64,000 nt of DNA from Candidatus Propionivibrio dominans (GCA_016709335.1 JADJNC010000018.1:1-64000); one strand, 5' to 3'. Positions 16,764 to 26,756 are shown, counted from the stretch's first letter. The notes: generated by a model from the letters alone, not told the origin. Numbers and translations are program-made.

Positions 16764-18263
16764 ATGAATCAGGCCCTGCTCTTCTCGGTTTTCATCATCG
16801 CATCCTGCGGTCTGGCTTACGAGCTGATCGCCGGTGCGCTGTCGAGCTATCTGCTTGGCGATTCGATCACCCAGTTTTCGACGGTCATCGGCACCTACCT
16901 GTTCGCCATGGGAATCGGCTCGTGGCTGTCGCGCTACGTCGAACGCCATCTGGTGGCACGCTTTGTTCAGGTCGAGTTGATGGTCGGCGTCCTCGGCGGG
17001 TTTTCTGCGGCGGCGCTATTCTTCATTTTCGTCTGGTTCACGACGCCATTCCAGGTGGCGCTTTATCTCGCGGTATTCGGCATCGGCGTGCTGGTCGGGC
17101 TGGAAATCCCGCTCATCATGCGCATTCTCAAGCGCGACCTGAGCTTCAAGGATCTCGTTTCGCAGGTGCTCACCTTCGACTATCTCGGCGCGCTCGCCGT
17201 CTCCATCCTTTTCCCGCTGCTACTGGTGCCCCACCTCGGGCTGGTACGCAGCGGCCTGCTGTTCGGTCTGCTCAACGTGCTGGTGGCGCTGTGGGCGCTG
17301 TGGATGTTCCGCGAGCAACTGCGCAATACCTTCTGGCTGAAGACGCAGGCCCTGGTCTCGCTTGGCGTACTGGCGATCGGCTTTGCCGCTGCCGGTCAGT
17401 TCACCTCGCTGGCCGAGGCGCACCTCTATGCCGACGAGATCGTGTACAACGAAACCTCGCCCTACCAGCACATCGTGATTACCCGCTGGAAGGACGATCT
17501 GCGCCTGTTTCTGAACAACAACCTGCAATTCAGTTCGCGCGACGAATACCGCTACCACGAGGCGCTGGTGCATCCGGGTTTGTCTACGCTGCCCGCTGCG
17601 CGTCGTGTGCTGGTGCTCGGCGGCGGCGACGGCCTGGCCGTGCGCGAGATTCTGAAGTATCCGCAGCTCGAGTCGGTAACGCTGGTCGACCTCGATCCGG
17701 CAATGACGCAGCTTTTCGCTTCAGCCGCTCCGCTGCGCAAGCTCAACGAGGATGCGCTGCATTCGCCAAAGGTGAAGGTGATCAACGCCGACGCCCTGAA
17801 ATGGCTGGAAGACAACGATGAGCTGTTCGACTTCGTGGTGGTGGATTTCCCCGACCCCTCCAATTTCGCCATCGGCAAACTCTACAGCGCGGCCTTTTAT
17901 CGTTTGCTTGAGAAACATATGACGGCGGGGGCGCTGGCCGTCATCCAGTCCACCTCGCCGCTCTACGCCCGGCAATCGTTCTGGTGCGTCGTCAGTACGC
18001 TGGAGAGCGTGGGTTTCGTTACCACGCCCTATCATGCGCTGGTGCCGTCTTTCGGTGAATGGGGCTTCGTGCTGGCCGGCCGCCGCGCCTATCAGCCCCC
18101 CGCCGGCTATGCCGTTGCAACGCGCTTCCTGACGCCTGAAACCACCCCGGCGCTGTTCCAGTTTCCCAAGGACATGGCGCGTGTCGATGCCGAAGTCAAC
18201 CGGCTCAACAACCAGGTACTTGTGCGCTACTTTGAAAGCGAGTGGTGGCAGGTCATCCGCTGA
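16764..18263 (+). CDS. Membrane-bound polyamine aminopropyltransferase (SpeE-like)
   Basis: A 499-aa two-part protein. The first 210 residues form about seven hydrophobic helices (from LLFSVFIIASCGLAYELIAG). The rest is a spermidine-synthase fold with the decarboxylated-SAM site LVLGGGDGLAVREILK, VDLDPAM, the NADALKWL acidic loop and VVDFPDPSN. It should transfer an aminopropyl group from decarboxylated SAM to a diamine at the membrane. speD, which makes that donor, lies two genes downstream. Soluble SpeE lacks the membrane part, so substrate identity is open. Confidence 0.88.
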   Translation: MNQALLFSVFIIASCGLAYELIAGALSSYLLGDSITQFSTVIGTYLFAMGIGSWLSRYVERHLVARFVQVELMVGVLGGFSAAALFFIFVWFTTPFQVALYLAVFGIGVLVGLEIPLIMRILKRDLSFKDLVSQVLTFDYLGALAVSILFPLLLVPHLGLVRSGLLFGLLNVLVALWALWMFREQLRNTFWLKTQALVSLGVLAIGFAAAGQFTSLAEAHLYADEIVYNETSPYQHIVITRWKDDLRLFLNNNLQFSSRDEYRYHEALVHPGLSTLPAARRVLVLGGGDGLAVREILKYPQLESVTLVDLDPAMTQLFASAAPLRKLNEDALHSPKVKVINADALKWLEDNDELFDFVVVDFPDPSNFAIGKLYSAAFYRLLEKHMTAGALAVIQSTSPLYARQSFWCVVSTLESVGFVTTPYHALVPSFGEWGFVLAGRRAYQPPAGYAVATRFLTPETTPALFQFPKDMARVDAEVNRLNNQVLVRYFESEWWQVIR

Positions 18264-18295
18264 AACATGGCGAATATGAATTTAAAAATCCAACT

Positions 18296-18400
18296 CTTTC
18301 GACGCAGAGTACGCAGAGACGCAGAGCGCGCCGAGAAAATCGTTGGTGTAATAGACTCTTTCCCTTCTCTGCGTCTCTGCGATCTCTGCGTTGAGAGCGT
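18296..18400. repeat. Inverted repeat, family C copy 1
   Basis: GACGCAGAGTACGCAGAGAC on the left and TCTCTGCGTCTCTGCGATCT on the right are imperfect inverted arms about 50 bp apart. Related to copies at 20136 and 26790. Confidence 0.65.
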
Positions 18401-18468
18401 TTTGTTCTTCGTTTGTACACCCCCCGAAATTCGCCTGACGTTCCTGCGACTGCCGTGTTCGCTGTGCG

Positions 18469-20108
18469 ATGGATAGACGCGATTTCCTCGCTTCGCTGGC
18501 CGCCGCCGGTCTGGCGTCGCTGACCGGATGCGACGCTCCAGCCAGCACCCCTTGCCACCGGGCGAGCTGCTCGGTAGCGCACTGGAAACCGGTCACCGCT
18601 TGCGCCAGAGCAATCTGCCGCCAGCGTCAGAAACCCGGCAGGTTCCGGTGCTCATCGTCGGTGCCGGCATCGGCGGACTGTCCGCCGGATGGAAACTCGC
18701 CAAAGCGGGCTTCAAAGATTTCCTGATGGTCGAGCTGGAAGCCGGGCCGGGAGGAAATTCCCGTTCCGGCCACAACGAAGTCAGTGCTTACCCGCTTGCC
18801 GCGCATTACCTGCCATTGCCGACGCTTGAGGCTACCGCCGTGCGCGAGCTGCTGGCCGAACTCGGCGTCCTGCACGGCGATGCGCGCGCCACCCACCCGA
18901 TCTATGACGAACGCTACCTCTGCGCCATGCCGCAGGAGCGACTGTACCGCAACGGCTGGTGGCAGGAAGGCGTGCTGCCGCAGAACGGCGTGAGCGCCGC
19001 AGAGCGCGAACAGTACCGGCGCTTTTATGTTCTGATGGACGACTTCAAACGGCGGCGCGACGGAAAAAATCGTGCCTTTGCCCTGCCTATGGAACTCTCC
19101 AGCCAGGCGCCCGACCTGCTGGCGCTCGACCGGCTCAGCATGCGCGACTGGCTGCTGGCGCAGGGGCTCGATTCGCCGCAATTGCACTGGTACGTCGACT
19201 ATGCCTGCCGCGACGATTACGGAACGGGCAGTGCCGAGGTTTCGGCGTGGGCCGGCATCCACTACTTTGCCTGTCGCGACGGCGAAGCGCAGGACGCGGC
19301 GAGCGACACCGTTCTTACCACGCCGGGAGGCAATGGCTGGCTGGTGGATGGGTTGGCGCAGGGCATCCGTTCGCGCGCCGGTGATCGCCTGCTGACCGGG
19401 GCACTGGCTTTCCGCGTTGCAGAAGAAAATGACGGGCAGATGCATGTCGACCTGTGGTTGCCAGCAGAACAGCGCACACTGCGCTTGATCGTCGGGCAAC
19501 TGATCTGGGCGGCGCCGCTGTTTCTTGTCCCCCATGTCTTTGTCGGGAACGACTCGCTGAAGGCGGCCGCCCGCAGCTATTCACACGCTCCCTGGCTGGT
19601 CGCCAACCTGACGCTCTCGCGCTTTCCGGAGGAGCGGGCCGGTAGCGCAATGGCCTGGGATAATGTGCTTTACGACAGCCCCGGTCTGGGCTACGTTGTG
19701 GCTACGCACCAGCAGATGCGGATGCGTCCGGGCGCCACCGTGTTTACCTACTATCGTGCGCTGACCGGCATGACGCCGCAACAGGGCAGGGCGGCCTTGC
19801 AGGACACCCCACGCGAGGTCTGGGCCGAGCAGATTCTTGCCGAACTGGAACGGCCGCATCCCGACATCCGGCAGGTGACAACGCGCCTCGATATCTTCCG
19901 CAACGCTCACGCCATGGCGCGCCCGTTGCCGGGGCTGATCTGGGGCAACGCGCGCCGGCTGTTTGCCGCCGATGGCGCTCGCCTGCGCTTTGCCCACGCC
20001 GACGTCAGCGGCTTCTCGCTGTTCGAGGAAGCGCAGTATCGCGGGGTGCTGGCGGCAGAACGAACGCTGCGCCGAATGGGCATGAACTTTGTAACTTCGC
20101 TAAGCTGA
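18469..20108 (+). CDS. FAD-dependent oxidoreductase with Tat/lipoprotein signal (apparent frameshift)
   Basis: The body, open from 18528, has the dinucleotide-binding motif VLIVGAGIGGLSAGWKLAKA with an acidic FAD contact in MVELE and the GGNSRSG loop, so it is an amine-oxidase-type flavoprotein. Its true N-terminus appears to be in another frame: ATG at 18469 encodes MDRRDFLASLAAAGLASLTG then a cysteine, a twin-arginine signal with a lipobox. One extra C in the CCCC run at 18548-18551 would join the two as ...CDAPASTPLPPGELLG. It lies between the aminopropyltransferase and speD, so a role in polyamine oxidation at the membrane is possible but unproven. Confidence 0.78.
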
Positions 20109-20135
20109 GAGCTTGTGTAACAATGCTTTAACCCC

Positions 20136-20240
20136 CACCGCAGAGGCGCAAAGTGGCAAGGGTGACGCAAGGAATGCTATTGCAAACAATGTGTCAACTT
20201 TGCGATTTCTTTGCATCTTTGCGTCTTTGCGGTGGATTTT
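20136..20240. repeat. Inverted repeat, family C copy 2
   Basis: CACCGCAGAGGCGCAAAG on the left and CTTTGCGTCTTTGCGGTG on the right are near-perfect inverted arms. It lies just upstream of speD and is open in the speD frame, so it could be mistaken for an N-terminal extension. Confidence 0.75.
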
Positions 20241-20272
20241 TGATTTATTTACTGCTTCTGAAAACACCCGAC

Positions 20273-20665
20273 ATGAATGGTCTGCACCTCATTGCCGAAC
20301 TCCATGGGGACTGCCGCTGCGAGCCACGCCTGCTGCGCAGCGTCGACGCGCTGCGCGAACTGTGTCTGGCGGTGTGCACGGTACCCGGTCTGACGCCGGT
20401 CGGGCAGATCTTTCATCAGTTCGGCAGCGACGCGGAACCGGCCGGCGCAACCGGCGCAGTGATCCTCGCCGAGTCGCATCTGGCCGTGCATACCTGGCCG
20501 GAAACGAACGCCGTCACGCTCGACCTCTACGTCTGCAACTTCAGTCAGGACAACAGCGTCGCCGCGCGTGCCGCCTGCGGGCAACTGATCGCCGCCTTTG
20601 CCCCGATGCGGGTGGAGAGGCGCGATGTCGAGCGCGGAACGTGCTCGAAAGCACCTGCAGTTTGA
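20273..20665 (+). CDS. speD: S-adenosylmethionine decarboxylase proenzyme
   Basis: A 130-aa pyruvoyl-dependent decarboxylase of the small bacterial class 1B type. The self-cleavage site is E67-S68 in LAESHLAVHTWPE, where Ser68 becomes the pyruvoyl group; the conserved YVCNF-like segment follows. It supplies decarboxylated SAM to the aminopropyltransferase at 16764. I chose ATG 20273 (MNGLHLIAELHGDC); the open frame upstream is a translated family C repeat and not part of the enzyme. Confidence 0.92.
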   Translation: MNGLHLIAELHGDCRCEPRLLRSVDALRELCLAVCTVPGLTPVGQIFHQFGSDAEPAGATGAVILAESHLAVHTWPETNAVTLDLYVCNFSQDNSVAARAACGQLIAAFAPMRVERRDVERGTCSKAPAV

Positions 20666-20693
20666 CCCCCCAGCGCTATCCGTTTCAGCACGG

Positions 20694-20796
20694 GTAGGTC
20701 GGGTTAGCGACAGCGCCCCCCAGGAGGATTTGCTTCGCGGCATAACCCGACGTTTCGCTAGTGTGTCGGGTTACGCCCTGCGGGCTAACCCGACCT
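20694..20796. repeat. Palindromic repeat, family B copy 3
   Basis: GTAGGTCGGGTTAGCGACAG and GGGCTAACCCGACCTAC are the inverted outer arms, with the AGGAGGATTTGCTTCGCGGC internal arm shared with copies 2 and 5. It separates speD from trpB2. Confidence 0.8.
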
Positions 20797-20899
20797 ACGG
20801 AGCTTTAAGAGTCATCTGTTCGGAACGTATGCTGCATGACCGATCGGCCACGGCTATACTTGCACCTTTCCAGACAATAACAAGTTTCAGGGAACTTCA

Positions 20900-22264
20900 A
20901 TGGAGTCGCTGCGCTTCGTCCTGCCCCAATCCGAAATTCCGACGCACTGGTACAACGTGGTGGCCGACATGCCGAATCCGCCCTTGCCACCGCTCGGGCC
21001 GGACGGCAAACCGGCGACGCCGGAGCAGATGGGCGCGATTTTCCCGATGGCCATTCTCGAACAGGAGATGTCGAACGAGCGCTGGATTCCGATTCCGCAG
21101 CCGGTACGCGAAATCTATCGCCTGTGGCGCCCCTCGCCGCTGGTGCGTGCCGCACGGCTCGAAGAGATGCTCGGTACTCCGGCCAGAATCTATTACAAGA
21201 ATGAAGGCGTATCGCCGGCTGGATCGCACAAGCCCAATACCGCCGTGGCGCAGGCCTATTACAACAAGCAGGCGGGAATCAAACGCATTACCACCGAGAC
21301 CGGCGCCGGGCAATGGGGTTGTTCGATGGCGCTGGCCGGGCAGATGTTCGGGCTCGAAGTGCGCGTTTACATGGTCAAGATCAGCTACCAGCAGAAGCCA
21401 TACCGCCGCTCCATGATGCAGACCTGGGGGGCCGAGGTGTTCGCCAGCCCGTCGGCAATGACAAAGACCGGCCGCGCTGCGCTGGAAAAAGACCCGGACA
21501 ATATGGGTTCGCTCGGACTGGCGATTTCCGAGGCGGTCGAGGAGGCGGCATCACGCGCCGATACCAACTATGCACTCGGTTCGGTGCTCAATCACGTCGC
21601 CCTGCACCAGACGATCATCGGGCTGGAAGCCAGAAAGCAGTTCGAACTCGCCGGTGACTGGCCTGACATCGTCTTTGCGCCCTGTGGTGGCGGTTCCTCG
21701 TTTGCCGGTATTGCCTTTCCGTTCATTGCCGACAACGCCGCCGGCGGGCGCAATTGCAAGCCGGTACGGCTGGTGGCGGTCGAGCCGTCGTCCTGCCCCT
21801 CGCTGACCAAGGGCCAATATGCCTACGACTTTGGCGATGCCTCCGGCTTCACGCCGCTGATGAAGATGTTCACCCTCGGCCATGACTTCATGCCGCCTGG
21901 AATCCATGCCGGCGGTCTGCGCTATCACGGCGCTTCGCCGCTTGTCTCGCAGCTTTACAAGGAAGGGCTGATCGAAGCGCTGGCCGTTCCGCAACTGGCG
22001 ACCTTCGAAGCCGGCGTCAGGTTCGCCCATGCTGAAGGAATCATTCCGGCACCGGAGTCGAACCATGCCATCCGTGCCGCCATCGACGAAGCGTTGCGCT
22101 GCAAGGAAAGCGGCGAGGCGAAGACCATCCTCGTCAACCTGACCGGCCACGGCCATTTCGACATGGCGTCCTATGACCGTTACTTCGCGGGTGAACTGGA
22201 AGACTTCGACTATCCGGAAGAAGCGATCAAGAAATCACTTCAGCATTTGCCGAAGTTCGGTTGA
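20900..22264 (+). CDS. trpB: TrpB2-type tryptophan synthase beta chain
   Basis: A 454-aa PLP enzyme of the TrpB2 subgroup, longer than the TrpB1 partner of TrpA. The PLP lysine is in GSHKPNTA near residue 114, and the glycine-rich phosphate loop is CGGGSSF. It should make tryptophan from indole and serine, possibly as an indole-scavenging enzyme, since no trpA is nearby. The following SPOR gene begins 20 bp downstream, so co-transcription with coaE is possible. Confidence 0.9.
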   Translation: MESLRFVLPQSEIPTHWYNVVADMPNPPLPPLGPDGKPATPEQMGAIFPMAILEQEMSNERWIPIPQPVREIYRLWRPSPLVRAARLEEMLGTPARIYYKNEGVSPAGSHKPNTAVAQAYYNKQAGIKRITTETGAGQWGCSMALAGQMFGLEVRVYMVKISYQQKPYRRSMMQTWGAEVFASPSAMTKTGRAALEKDPDNMGSLGLAISEAVEEAASRADTNYALGSVLNHVALHQTIIGLEARKQFELAGDWPDIVFAPCGGGSSFAGIAFPFIADNAAGGRNCKPVRLVAVEPSSCPSLTKGQYAYDFGDASGFTPLMKMFTLGHDFMPPGIHAGGLRYHGASPLVSQLYKEGLIEALAVPQLATFEAGVRFAHAEGIIPAPESNHAIRAAIDEALRCKESGEAKTILVNLTGHGHFDMASYDRYFAGELEDFDYPEEAIKKSLQHLPKFG

Positions 22265-22284
22265 CACTAAGGAATACCAGTCCT

Positions 22285-22971
22285 ATGCGCGCCTTTGTAT
22301 TTCTGTTGATACTGGTCAATCTGTTGTTTCTGGCATGGACGCAGGGCTATCTTGGTTCCTCGTCCAATCCCGATTCCCTGCGTGTGCAGCAGCAACTGCT
22401 GGCCGATCAGATCCGCATTGTTGCGCGCGACGAACCGCCGGCAGAAACGACCAGGACTGAAAGCGCCGCAAAGGCGATTGAAAACAAGACTGATCAGGAC
22501 TGCATCCTGTTGAGCGATTTGCCGATCGCAGAGGTCGTCCGTTTTGAAAGTCTGCTGGCCGAAAAATGGCCGGCATTCAAGGCAGAGCGCACCAAAATCA
22601 CGGGTAGTGCGAGTTACTGGGTCTTTATTCCGCCAATGGCCAGCAAACACGAAGCCGACAATAAAGCGGCCGAGCTGAAAAAACTCGGCATTCCCGAGTT
22701 CTATGTCGTGCAGGAGAACGGGCCGAACAACCGGGCCATTTCACTGGGATTGTTTTCGAGCCGGGAGGCGGCCACTTCGAGTCTCGAAATGTTGCGCAGC
22801 AAGGGCGTCAAGTCCGCCCGGATTGCCGAGCGCAATGCCAAACCGCTATCGGCCTCGCTCGAAATTCACGGACCGGAAGCACAGTCCGAAGCATTGCGTC
22901 AGGCCCTTGCCGAGGCGCTACCGGACAGCAAGCCGGGAGCCTGCAACAAACCGACGACGTCGGCGCAATGA
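22285..22971 (+). CDS. Membrane-anchored SPOR-domain-like protein
   Basis: A 228-aa protein with one N-terminal membrane anchor ([19 protein letters not shown]) and a periplasmic C-terminal segment resembling a SPOR fold ([21 protein letters not shown], then FYVV...[13 protein letters not shown]). SPOR domains bind denuded peptidoglycan at division sites. Its stop overlaps the coaE start (ATGA), and zapD follows coaE, so cell-division context supports the call. I chose ATG 22285, where the anchor begins; the upstream TTG at 22261 immediately follows the trpB coding end and adds eight polar residues. Confidence 0.75.
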   Translation: MRAFVFLLILVNLLFLAWTQGYLGSSSNPDSLRVQQQLLADQIRIVARDEPPAETTRTESAAKAIENKTDQDCILLSDLPIAEVVRFESLLAEKWPAFKAERTKITGSASYWVFIPPMASKHEADNKAAELKKLGIPEFYVVQENGPNNRAISLGLFSSREAATSSLEMLRSKGVKSARIAERNAKPLSASLEIHGPEAQSEALRQALAEALPDSKPGACNKPTTSAQ

Positions 22972-23606
22972 ATTTCGTCGTTGGCCTGACCGGCGGTATC
23001 GGCAGCGGCAAGAGTACGGTGGCCGAGCTTTTTGCCGTGCTCGGTGTGCGGGTTGTGGATACCGATGTCATCGCTCACGAGCTGACCGGGTCGCAGGGTG
23101 CGGCGATGCCGGAAATCGCGGCAGTGTTTGGCGATTCCGTAGTGCTTGCAGGGGGTGGTCTGGACCGTGCCGCGATGCGCCGCCTGGTTTTTTCCGATCC
23201 TTCTGCCAGAGCTCGATTGCAGGACATCCTGCATCCGATGATCCGTCGCCAGAGCGAGGCGCGTTGTCTGTCTGCAAGCAGGGCGCCCTATGTGCTGCTG
23301 GTCGTGCCCTTGCTTCTTGAGTCTGGCGGTTACCGGCAGCGGGTTGACCGGATTCTGGTGGTCGATTGCGACGAAGCGGTGCAGATATCTCGCGTCATGA
23401 CGCGCAGTGGCCTGACGGAAATCGAAGTCCGGGCGATCATGGCCACACAGGCTTCGCGGGCCGAACGACTGGCGGCGGCCGATGACGTTCTTGAGAATGC
23501 TCAGGGCCTGGACAATCTGCGCGCACGGATTGGCGCCCTGCATCAGCGCTATCTCGAACTTGCCGGCGCGCGACTTGATGCAAATATACTTAACGCAGAC
23601 CGTTGA
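22968..23606 (+). CDS. coaE: Dephospho-CoA kinase
   Basis: A 212-aa P-loop kinase that phosphorylates dephospho-CoA in the last step of CoA synthesis. Walker A is GGIGSGKST near residue 9, followed by [11 protein letters not shown] (substrate aspartate) and the LLLESGGY segment. The start overlaps the preceding gene by 4 bp. The coaE-zapD-yacG order is common in beta- and gammaproteobacteria. Confidence 0.95.
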   Translation: MNFVVGLTGGIGSGKSTVAELFAVLGVRVVDTDVIAHELTGSQGAAMPEIAAVFGDSVVLAGGGLDRAAMRRLVFSDPSARARLQDILHPMIRRQSEARCLSASRAPYVLLVVPLLLESGGYRQRVDRILVVDCDEAVQISRVMTRSGLTEIEVRAIMATQASRAERLAAADDVLENAQGLDNLRARIGALHQRYLELAGARLDANILNADR

Positions 23607-23666
23607 GATTTTGCTGCAAATGCCTCAGAATGATTCCAATTTTCCGTTTTCTGACCTGGCGGCGGC

Positions 23667-24422
23667 GTGATTACATACGAATATCCTTTCAATGAGCGCA
23701 TACGCACGCTGCTGCGCCTTGAGGATTTGTTCGACAAGGCGATCTATTTTGTCGAGCAGGAGGGACCGCGCGAACATCATGTTGTCCTGTTGGCGCTGTT
23801 CGAGATTCTCGAAGTGGCGGGTCGAGCCGACCTCAAGATGGATTTGATCCAGGAGCTCGAACGCCAACGCCAGTCCCTGCTCGTTTTTCGCAATAATCCC
23901 GAGATCTCCGAAGAAGCGCTTTCCGGTGCACTCTACGAAATTGAACAGTCGTCCGCAGCGATGCTCGGCATGACCGGCAAGATCGGTCAGTATCTGCGCG
24001 ATAACGACTGGCTGATGGGGATCAAGAATCGCGCCGCAATCCCGGGTGGTGTTTGCGAATTCGATTTGCCCTCCTACCACTACTGGCGGCACCAGACAGC
24101 CGATGTACGCCGCGAGGCACTGCTTGCCTGGCTCAGGCCTTTCATGCCCTTGCGTAGCGGACTGGCGATCGTGCTCAGGCTGTTGCGCAGTAGCGGACGC
24201 ATGGAACATCAGGTGGCCGAAGGCGGTTCTTTCCAGTTGATGCTGGGTGGAATCGGCGCACAGATGGTGCGTGTTTCGCTCAACAAACAGGTGGCGTTTG
24301 TTCCTGAAATCAGCGCCAACAAGTATGCGCTGAACATCCGTTTTACCTGTCCCGACTACGATCATCGATCGCCTCAAGCCGAGACGGATGTTGCGTTTGA
24401 CATGCTCTTCTGCACCCTCTGA
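23667..24422 (+). CDS. zapD: Cell division protein ZapD
   Basis: A 251-aa cytoplasmic protein that cross-links FtsZ filaments. It opens [20 protein letters not shown], the hallmark of the family (DUF1342), and includes the conserved YHYWRHQ and FEIRF-like ([12 protein letters not shown]) segments. Translation begins at GTG 23667. Its stop overlaps the yacG start (TGATG), so the two are coupled. Confidence 0.95.
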   Translation: MITYEYPFNERIRTLLRLEDLFDKAIYFVEQEGPREHHVVLLALFEILEVAGRADLKMDLIQELERQRQSLLVFRNNPEISEEALSGALYEIEQSSAAMLGMTGKIGQYLRDNDWLMGIKNRAAIPGGVCEFDLPSYHYWRHQTADVRREALLAWLRPFMPLRSGLAIVLRLLRSSGRMEHQVAEGGSFQLMLGGIGAQMVRVSLNKQVAFVPEISANKYALNIRFTCPDYDHRSPQAETDVAFDMLFCTL

Positions 24423-24616
24423 TGTCCAGGGGTGTGACCAGGGTGCGCTGCCCGCAATGCGGCGTCGAGTCGGAATGGAATGCAGCCAACCCCTTTCGCC
24501 CGTTCTGCTCGGAACGCTGCAAGCTGATTGATCTCGGCGCCTGGGCATCCGAATCCTATCGGGTGCCGGTACAGGAAACGAAAGACCCGCTGTCCGCACC
24601 CCCTCCCGACGAATAG
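24422..24616 (+). CDS. yacG: DNA gyrase inhibitor YacG
   Basis: A 64-aa zinc-finger protein that binds GyrB and blocks gyrase. The four zinc ligands are in CPQCG and [11 protein letters not shown], the diagnostic YacG pattern, followed by a disordered tail. It starts inside the zapD stop codon. Confidence 0.94.
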   Translation: MSRGVTRVRCPQCGVESEWNAANPFRPFCSERCKLIDLGAWASESYRVPVQETKDPLSAPPPDE

Positions 24617-24683
24617 TTCATCGTGCGTTTCCTGTCGGTGGTCAACATGGAACTGACAATCTTCGGACGCGGCATACACTGGC

Positions 24684-24740
24684 GTCGGGTTTTGCTGCGA
24701 AGCAAATCCTCCTGGGGGACGCTCCGCTAACCCGACCTAC
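24684..24740. repeat. Family B repeat copy 4 (half element)
   Basis: GTCGGGTTTTGCTGCGAAGC to CGCTAACCCGACCTAC, inverted relative to copies 2 and 3. The whole gap 24617-24820 holds only this and the family A copy that follows. Confidence 0.7.
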
Positions 24741-24754
24741 TCAAACTCCAACCC

Positions 24755-24783
24755 CTGGATTCCGGCCTTCGCCGGAATGACGA
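24755..24783. repeat. Family A hairpin copy 3 (single hairpin)
   Basis: ATTCCGGCCTTCGCCGGAAT is a hairpin identical in type to the arms at 2056 and 5378 but without the second hairpin. Confidence 0.7.
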
Positions 24784-24820
24784 CGTAGGGGTTTTCAGCC
24801 GCTTGCGATTCCAAAGGCAT

Positions 24821-25783
24821 TCATGCAATCGACCTGGGGTTCCAGCCGCGCATCAGGGCAATACCGTGCGCGCCTCGCTCCCTTGCCGTATCGAGCATCT
24901 CCGGCTGCATACCGCCGAGCGCATAGACCGGAAGCGGTGAGCGCTCGATCAAGCGCGCAAACTCATCCCAGCCCATACCTTGGGCTCCCGGATGGCTCGC
25001 CGTCGGCAAGACCGGGCTGAGCACGGCGAAGTCAAGTTCCAGCGCAGCCGCATGTGCCAGTTCCTGCGCCGAGTGACACGAGGCGCCAACGCGGTCGAAT
25101 GCCGGGCGGCGGGTGAGTTGCATGAGCCGGCCGGACGACAGGTGCAGGCCGTGTGCGCCAACTTCGCGCGCCAGGACTTCGTCATCGTTGATCAGCACGC
25201 AAGCGCCGGCATGTTGGTTTGCCAGCGTCATCACGCGTCGGGCCAGGTCAAGGCGCTGCGCCGGCGGCAGCGTCTTGTCGCGCACCTGGATCAGGCGCAG
25301 CCTGCCTGCCAGTGCGCACTCCAGTTTCGCCAGCTCGGCATCGATGCCGTTCCCGGCGGCGTTGCTCAGCGCGTAGATCGATGGCAGTTCGAGCGCGCGC
25401 AGGATCGGGCCGTTGGCCGGCAGAATCGGGGCAACGGGTGCGCTGTCGCCGGCCTTCATCCAGACCAGGCCGCTGTGCTCGATCGGTGCAATCTGCCCAT
25501 GCCAGGACGATACGCGGAAGAACTTCAGGCGGACACTGGCGTGCGGGTAGGTATACGCGCACGACAGCCACGGCCATGCGCAGTCGACGCCGACGCCCAG
25601 TTCTTCCTGCAGTTCGCGCACCAGCGCCTGGCGCAGGGTTTCGCCCGGCTCGACCTTGCCGCCGGGAAACTCCCAGTAACCGGCATAGGCCTTTCCCTGC
25701 GGGCGCTGGGCGAGCAGGAATTCGCTGCCACCTTCAAGGTCGCGCAACAGTATGGCCGCCGCGACTTCGACCACCCTGGTCAT
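24821..25783 (-). CDS. Nudix hydrolase fused to a thiamine-phosphate-synthase-like domain
   Basis: A 320-aa fusion. Residues 1-135 form a MutT-type Nudix domain with the box G-x5-E-x7-REL-x-EE in GGKVEPGE...RELQEELGV, expected to hydrolyse oxidised dGTP. Residues about 140-320 resemble a TMP synthase/TenI barrel (LIQVRDKTLPPAQRL, VLINDD, GLHLSS, SPVLPTASHPG, YALGGM). This architecture is known in betaproteobacteria; whether the barrel is catalytic is uncertain. Its start overlaps the end of the upstream DUF815 ATPase by 4 bp. Confidence 0.87.
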   Translation of the reverse strand: MTRVVEVAAAILLRDLEGGSEFLLAQRPQGKAYAGYWEFPGGKVEPGETLRQALVRELQEELGVGVDCAWPWLSCAYTYPHASVRLKFFRVSSWHGQIAPIEHSGLVWMKAGDSAPVAPILPANGPILRALELPSIYALSNAAGNGIDAELAKLECALAGRLRLIQVRDKTLPPAQRLDLARRVMTLANQHAGACVLINDDEVLAREVGAHGLHLSSGRLMQLTRRPAFDRVGASCHSAQELAHAAALELDFAVLSPVLPTASHPGAQGMGWDEFARLIERSPLPVYALGGMQPEMLDTARERGAHGIALMRGWNPRSIA

Positions 25784-26676
25784 TTGCCGCGCTTTACCCT
25801 GGCCGGGGCGTGCGTACCGGCCCAGTCCTTGGCGAACTGCCAGGCCACACGCCCGCTGCGCGAGCCGCGCAGCAGCGCCCAGTTGAGCGCATCGCGTTCG
25901 GCACCGGAGATTTCCCTGGCGCTACAACCGAATGATTTCAGCCAGTGCGCGACGATGTTCAGGTAAGCCTCCTGATCGAAGGGATAGAAGGAAAGCCAGA
26001 GGCCGAAGCGCTCTGAAAGCGATATTTTTTCCTCGACCGCTTCGCCGGGGTGGATTTCTTCGCCGACCCGCTTGCTTTCGAGGTTTTCCTCGAAATATTC
26101 CGGCATCAGGTGACGGCGGTTCGAAGTGGCGTAAATCAGCACATTGTCCGGTGCCGAGGACATCGAGCCGTCGAGGACGACTTTCAGCGCCTTGAAAGTG
26201 GCATCCCCGGCGTCGAAAGACAGATCGTCGCAGAAAATGATGAAGCGCTCCGGCCGCCCCTCGACCAGCTCGACGATGTCGGGCAGGTCGATCAGCTCGC
26301 CTTTCTCGACTTCGATGACACGCAGGCCCTGGGGCGCATATTCGTTGAGCAGCGCCTTGATCAGCGAGGACTTGCCCGAGCCGCGCGCTCCGGTGAGCAG
26401 CACGTTGTTGGCCGGCTGCGCGGAGATGAACTGCCGCGTGTTGATGTCGATGCGCGTTTTCTGATCGTCGATGTCGTGCAGATCGCGCAGTCGGATCGTC
26501 GATGGCCGGGTGATCGCCTGCAGAAACCCTGAATTGCCGCGCTTGCGCCAGCGAAAGGCCACCGCGCTGTTCCAGTCCGGCGCGGGCGAGGCGGGCGGCA
26601 ACAGCGGCTCGATACGTTCGAGCAGCTTTTCGGCGCGGCAAAGAAAACGGGCAAGTTGTTCGGTCGGGTCGTTCAT
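25780..26676 (-). CDS. DUF815 AAA-type ATP-binding protein
   Basis: A 298-aa ATPase of the DUF815 family. Walker A is LTGARGSGKSSL near residue 88 and Walker B is FIIFCDDLSFD near residue 145. A sensor-like YATSNRRHL and the LSERFGLWLSFYPF segment complete the family pattern. I chose ATG 26676 (MNDPTEQLARF); the longer frame upstream runs into the divergent mltA leader. It overlaps the Nudix gene by 4 bp. Cellular role unknown. Confidence 0.87.
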   Translation of the reverse strand: MNDPTEQLARFLCRAEKLLERIEPLLPPASPAPDWNSAVAFRWRKRGNSGFLQAITRPSTIRLRDLHDIDDQKTRIDINTRQFISAQPANNVLLTGARGSGKSSLIKALLNEYAPQGLRVIEVEKGELIDLPDIVELVEGRPERFIIFCDDLSFDAGDATFKALKVVLDGSMSSAPDNVLIYATSNRRHLMPEYFEENLESKRVGEEIHPGEAVEEKISLSERFGLWLSFYPFDQEAYLNIVAHWLKSFGCSAREISGAERDALNWALLRGSRSGRVAWQFAKDWAGTHAPARVKRGK

Positions 26677-26756
26677 CGGGGCGGTATACTTCGCAAGTTT
26701 CAAAACCCCTGCACTGTAGCCAAACCATGCGCAAAAGCCAAACAAACCCCCGGATC

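Noticed and set aside
20153..20272. N-terminal extension of SpeD
   Set aside because: The extra residues are a translated family C repeat. ATG 20273 gives the normal family N-terminus.
16598..20796. Family B repeats as a CRISPR array
   Set aside because: Copies are kilobases apart, palindromic and not regularly spaced, and no cas gene is in the window.
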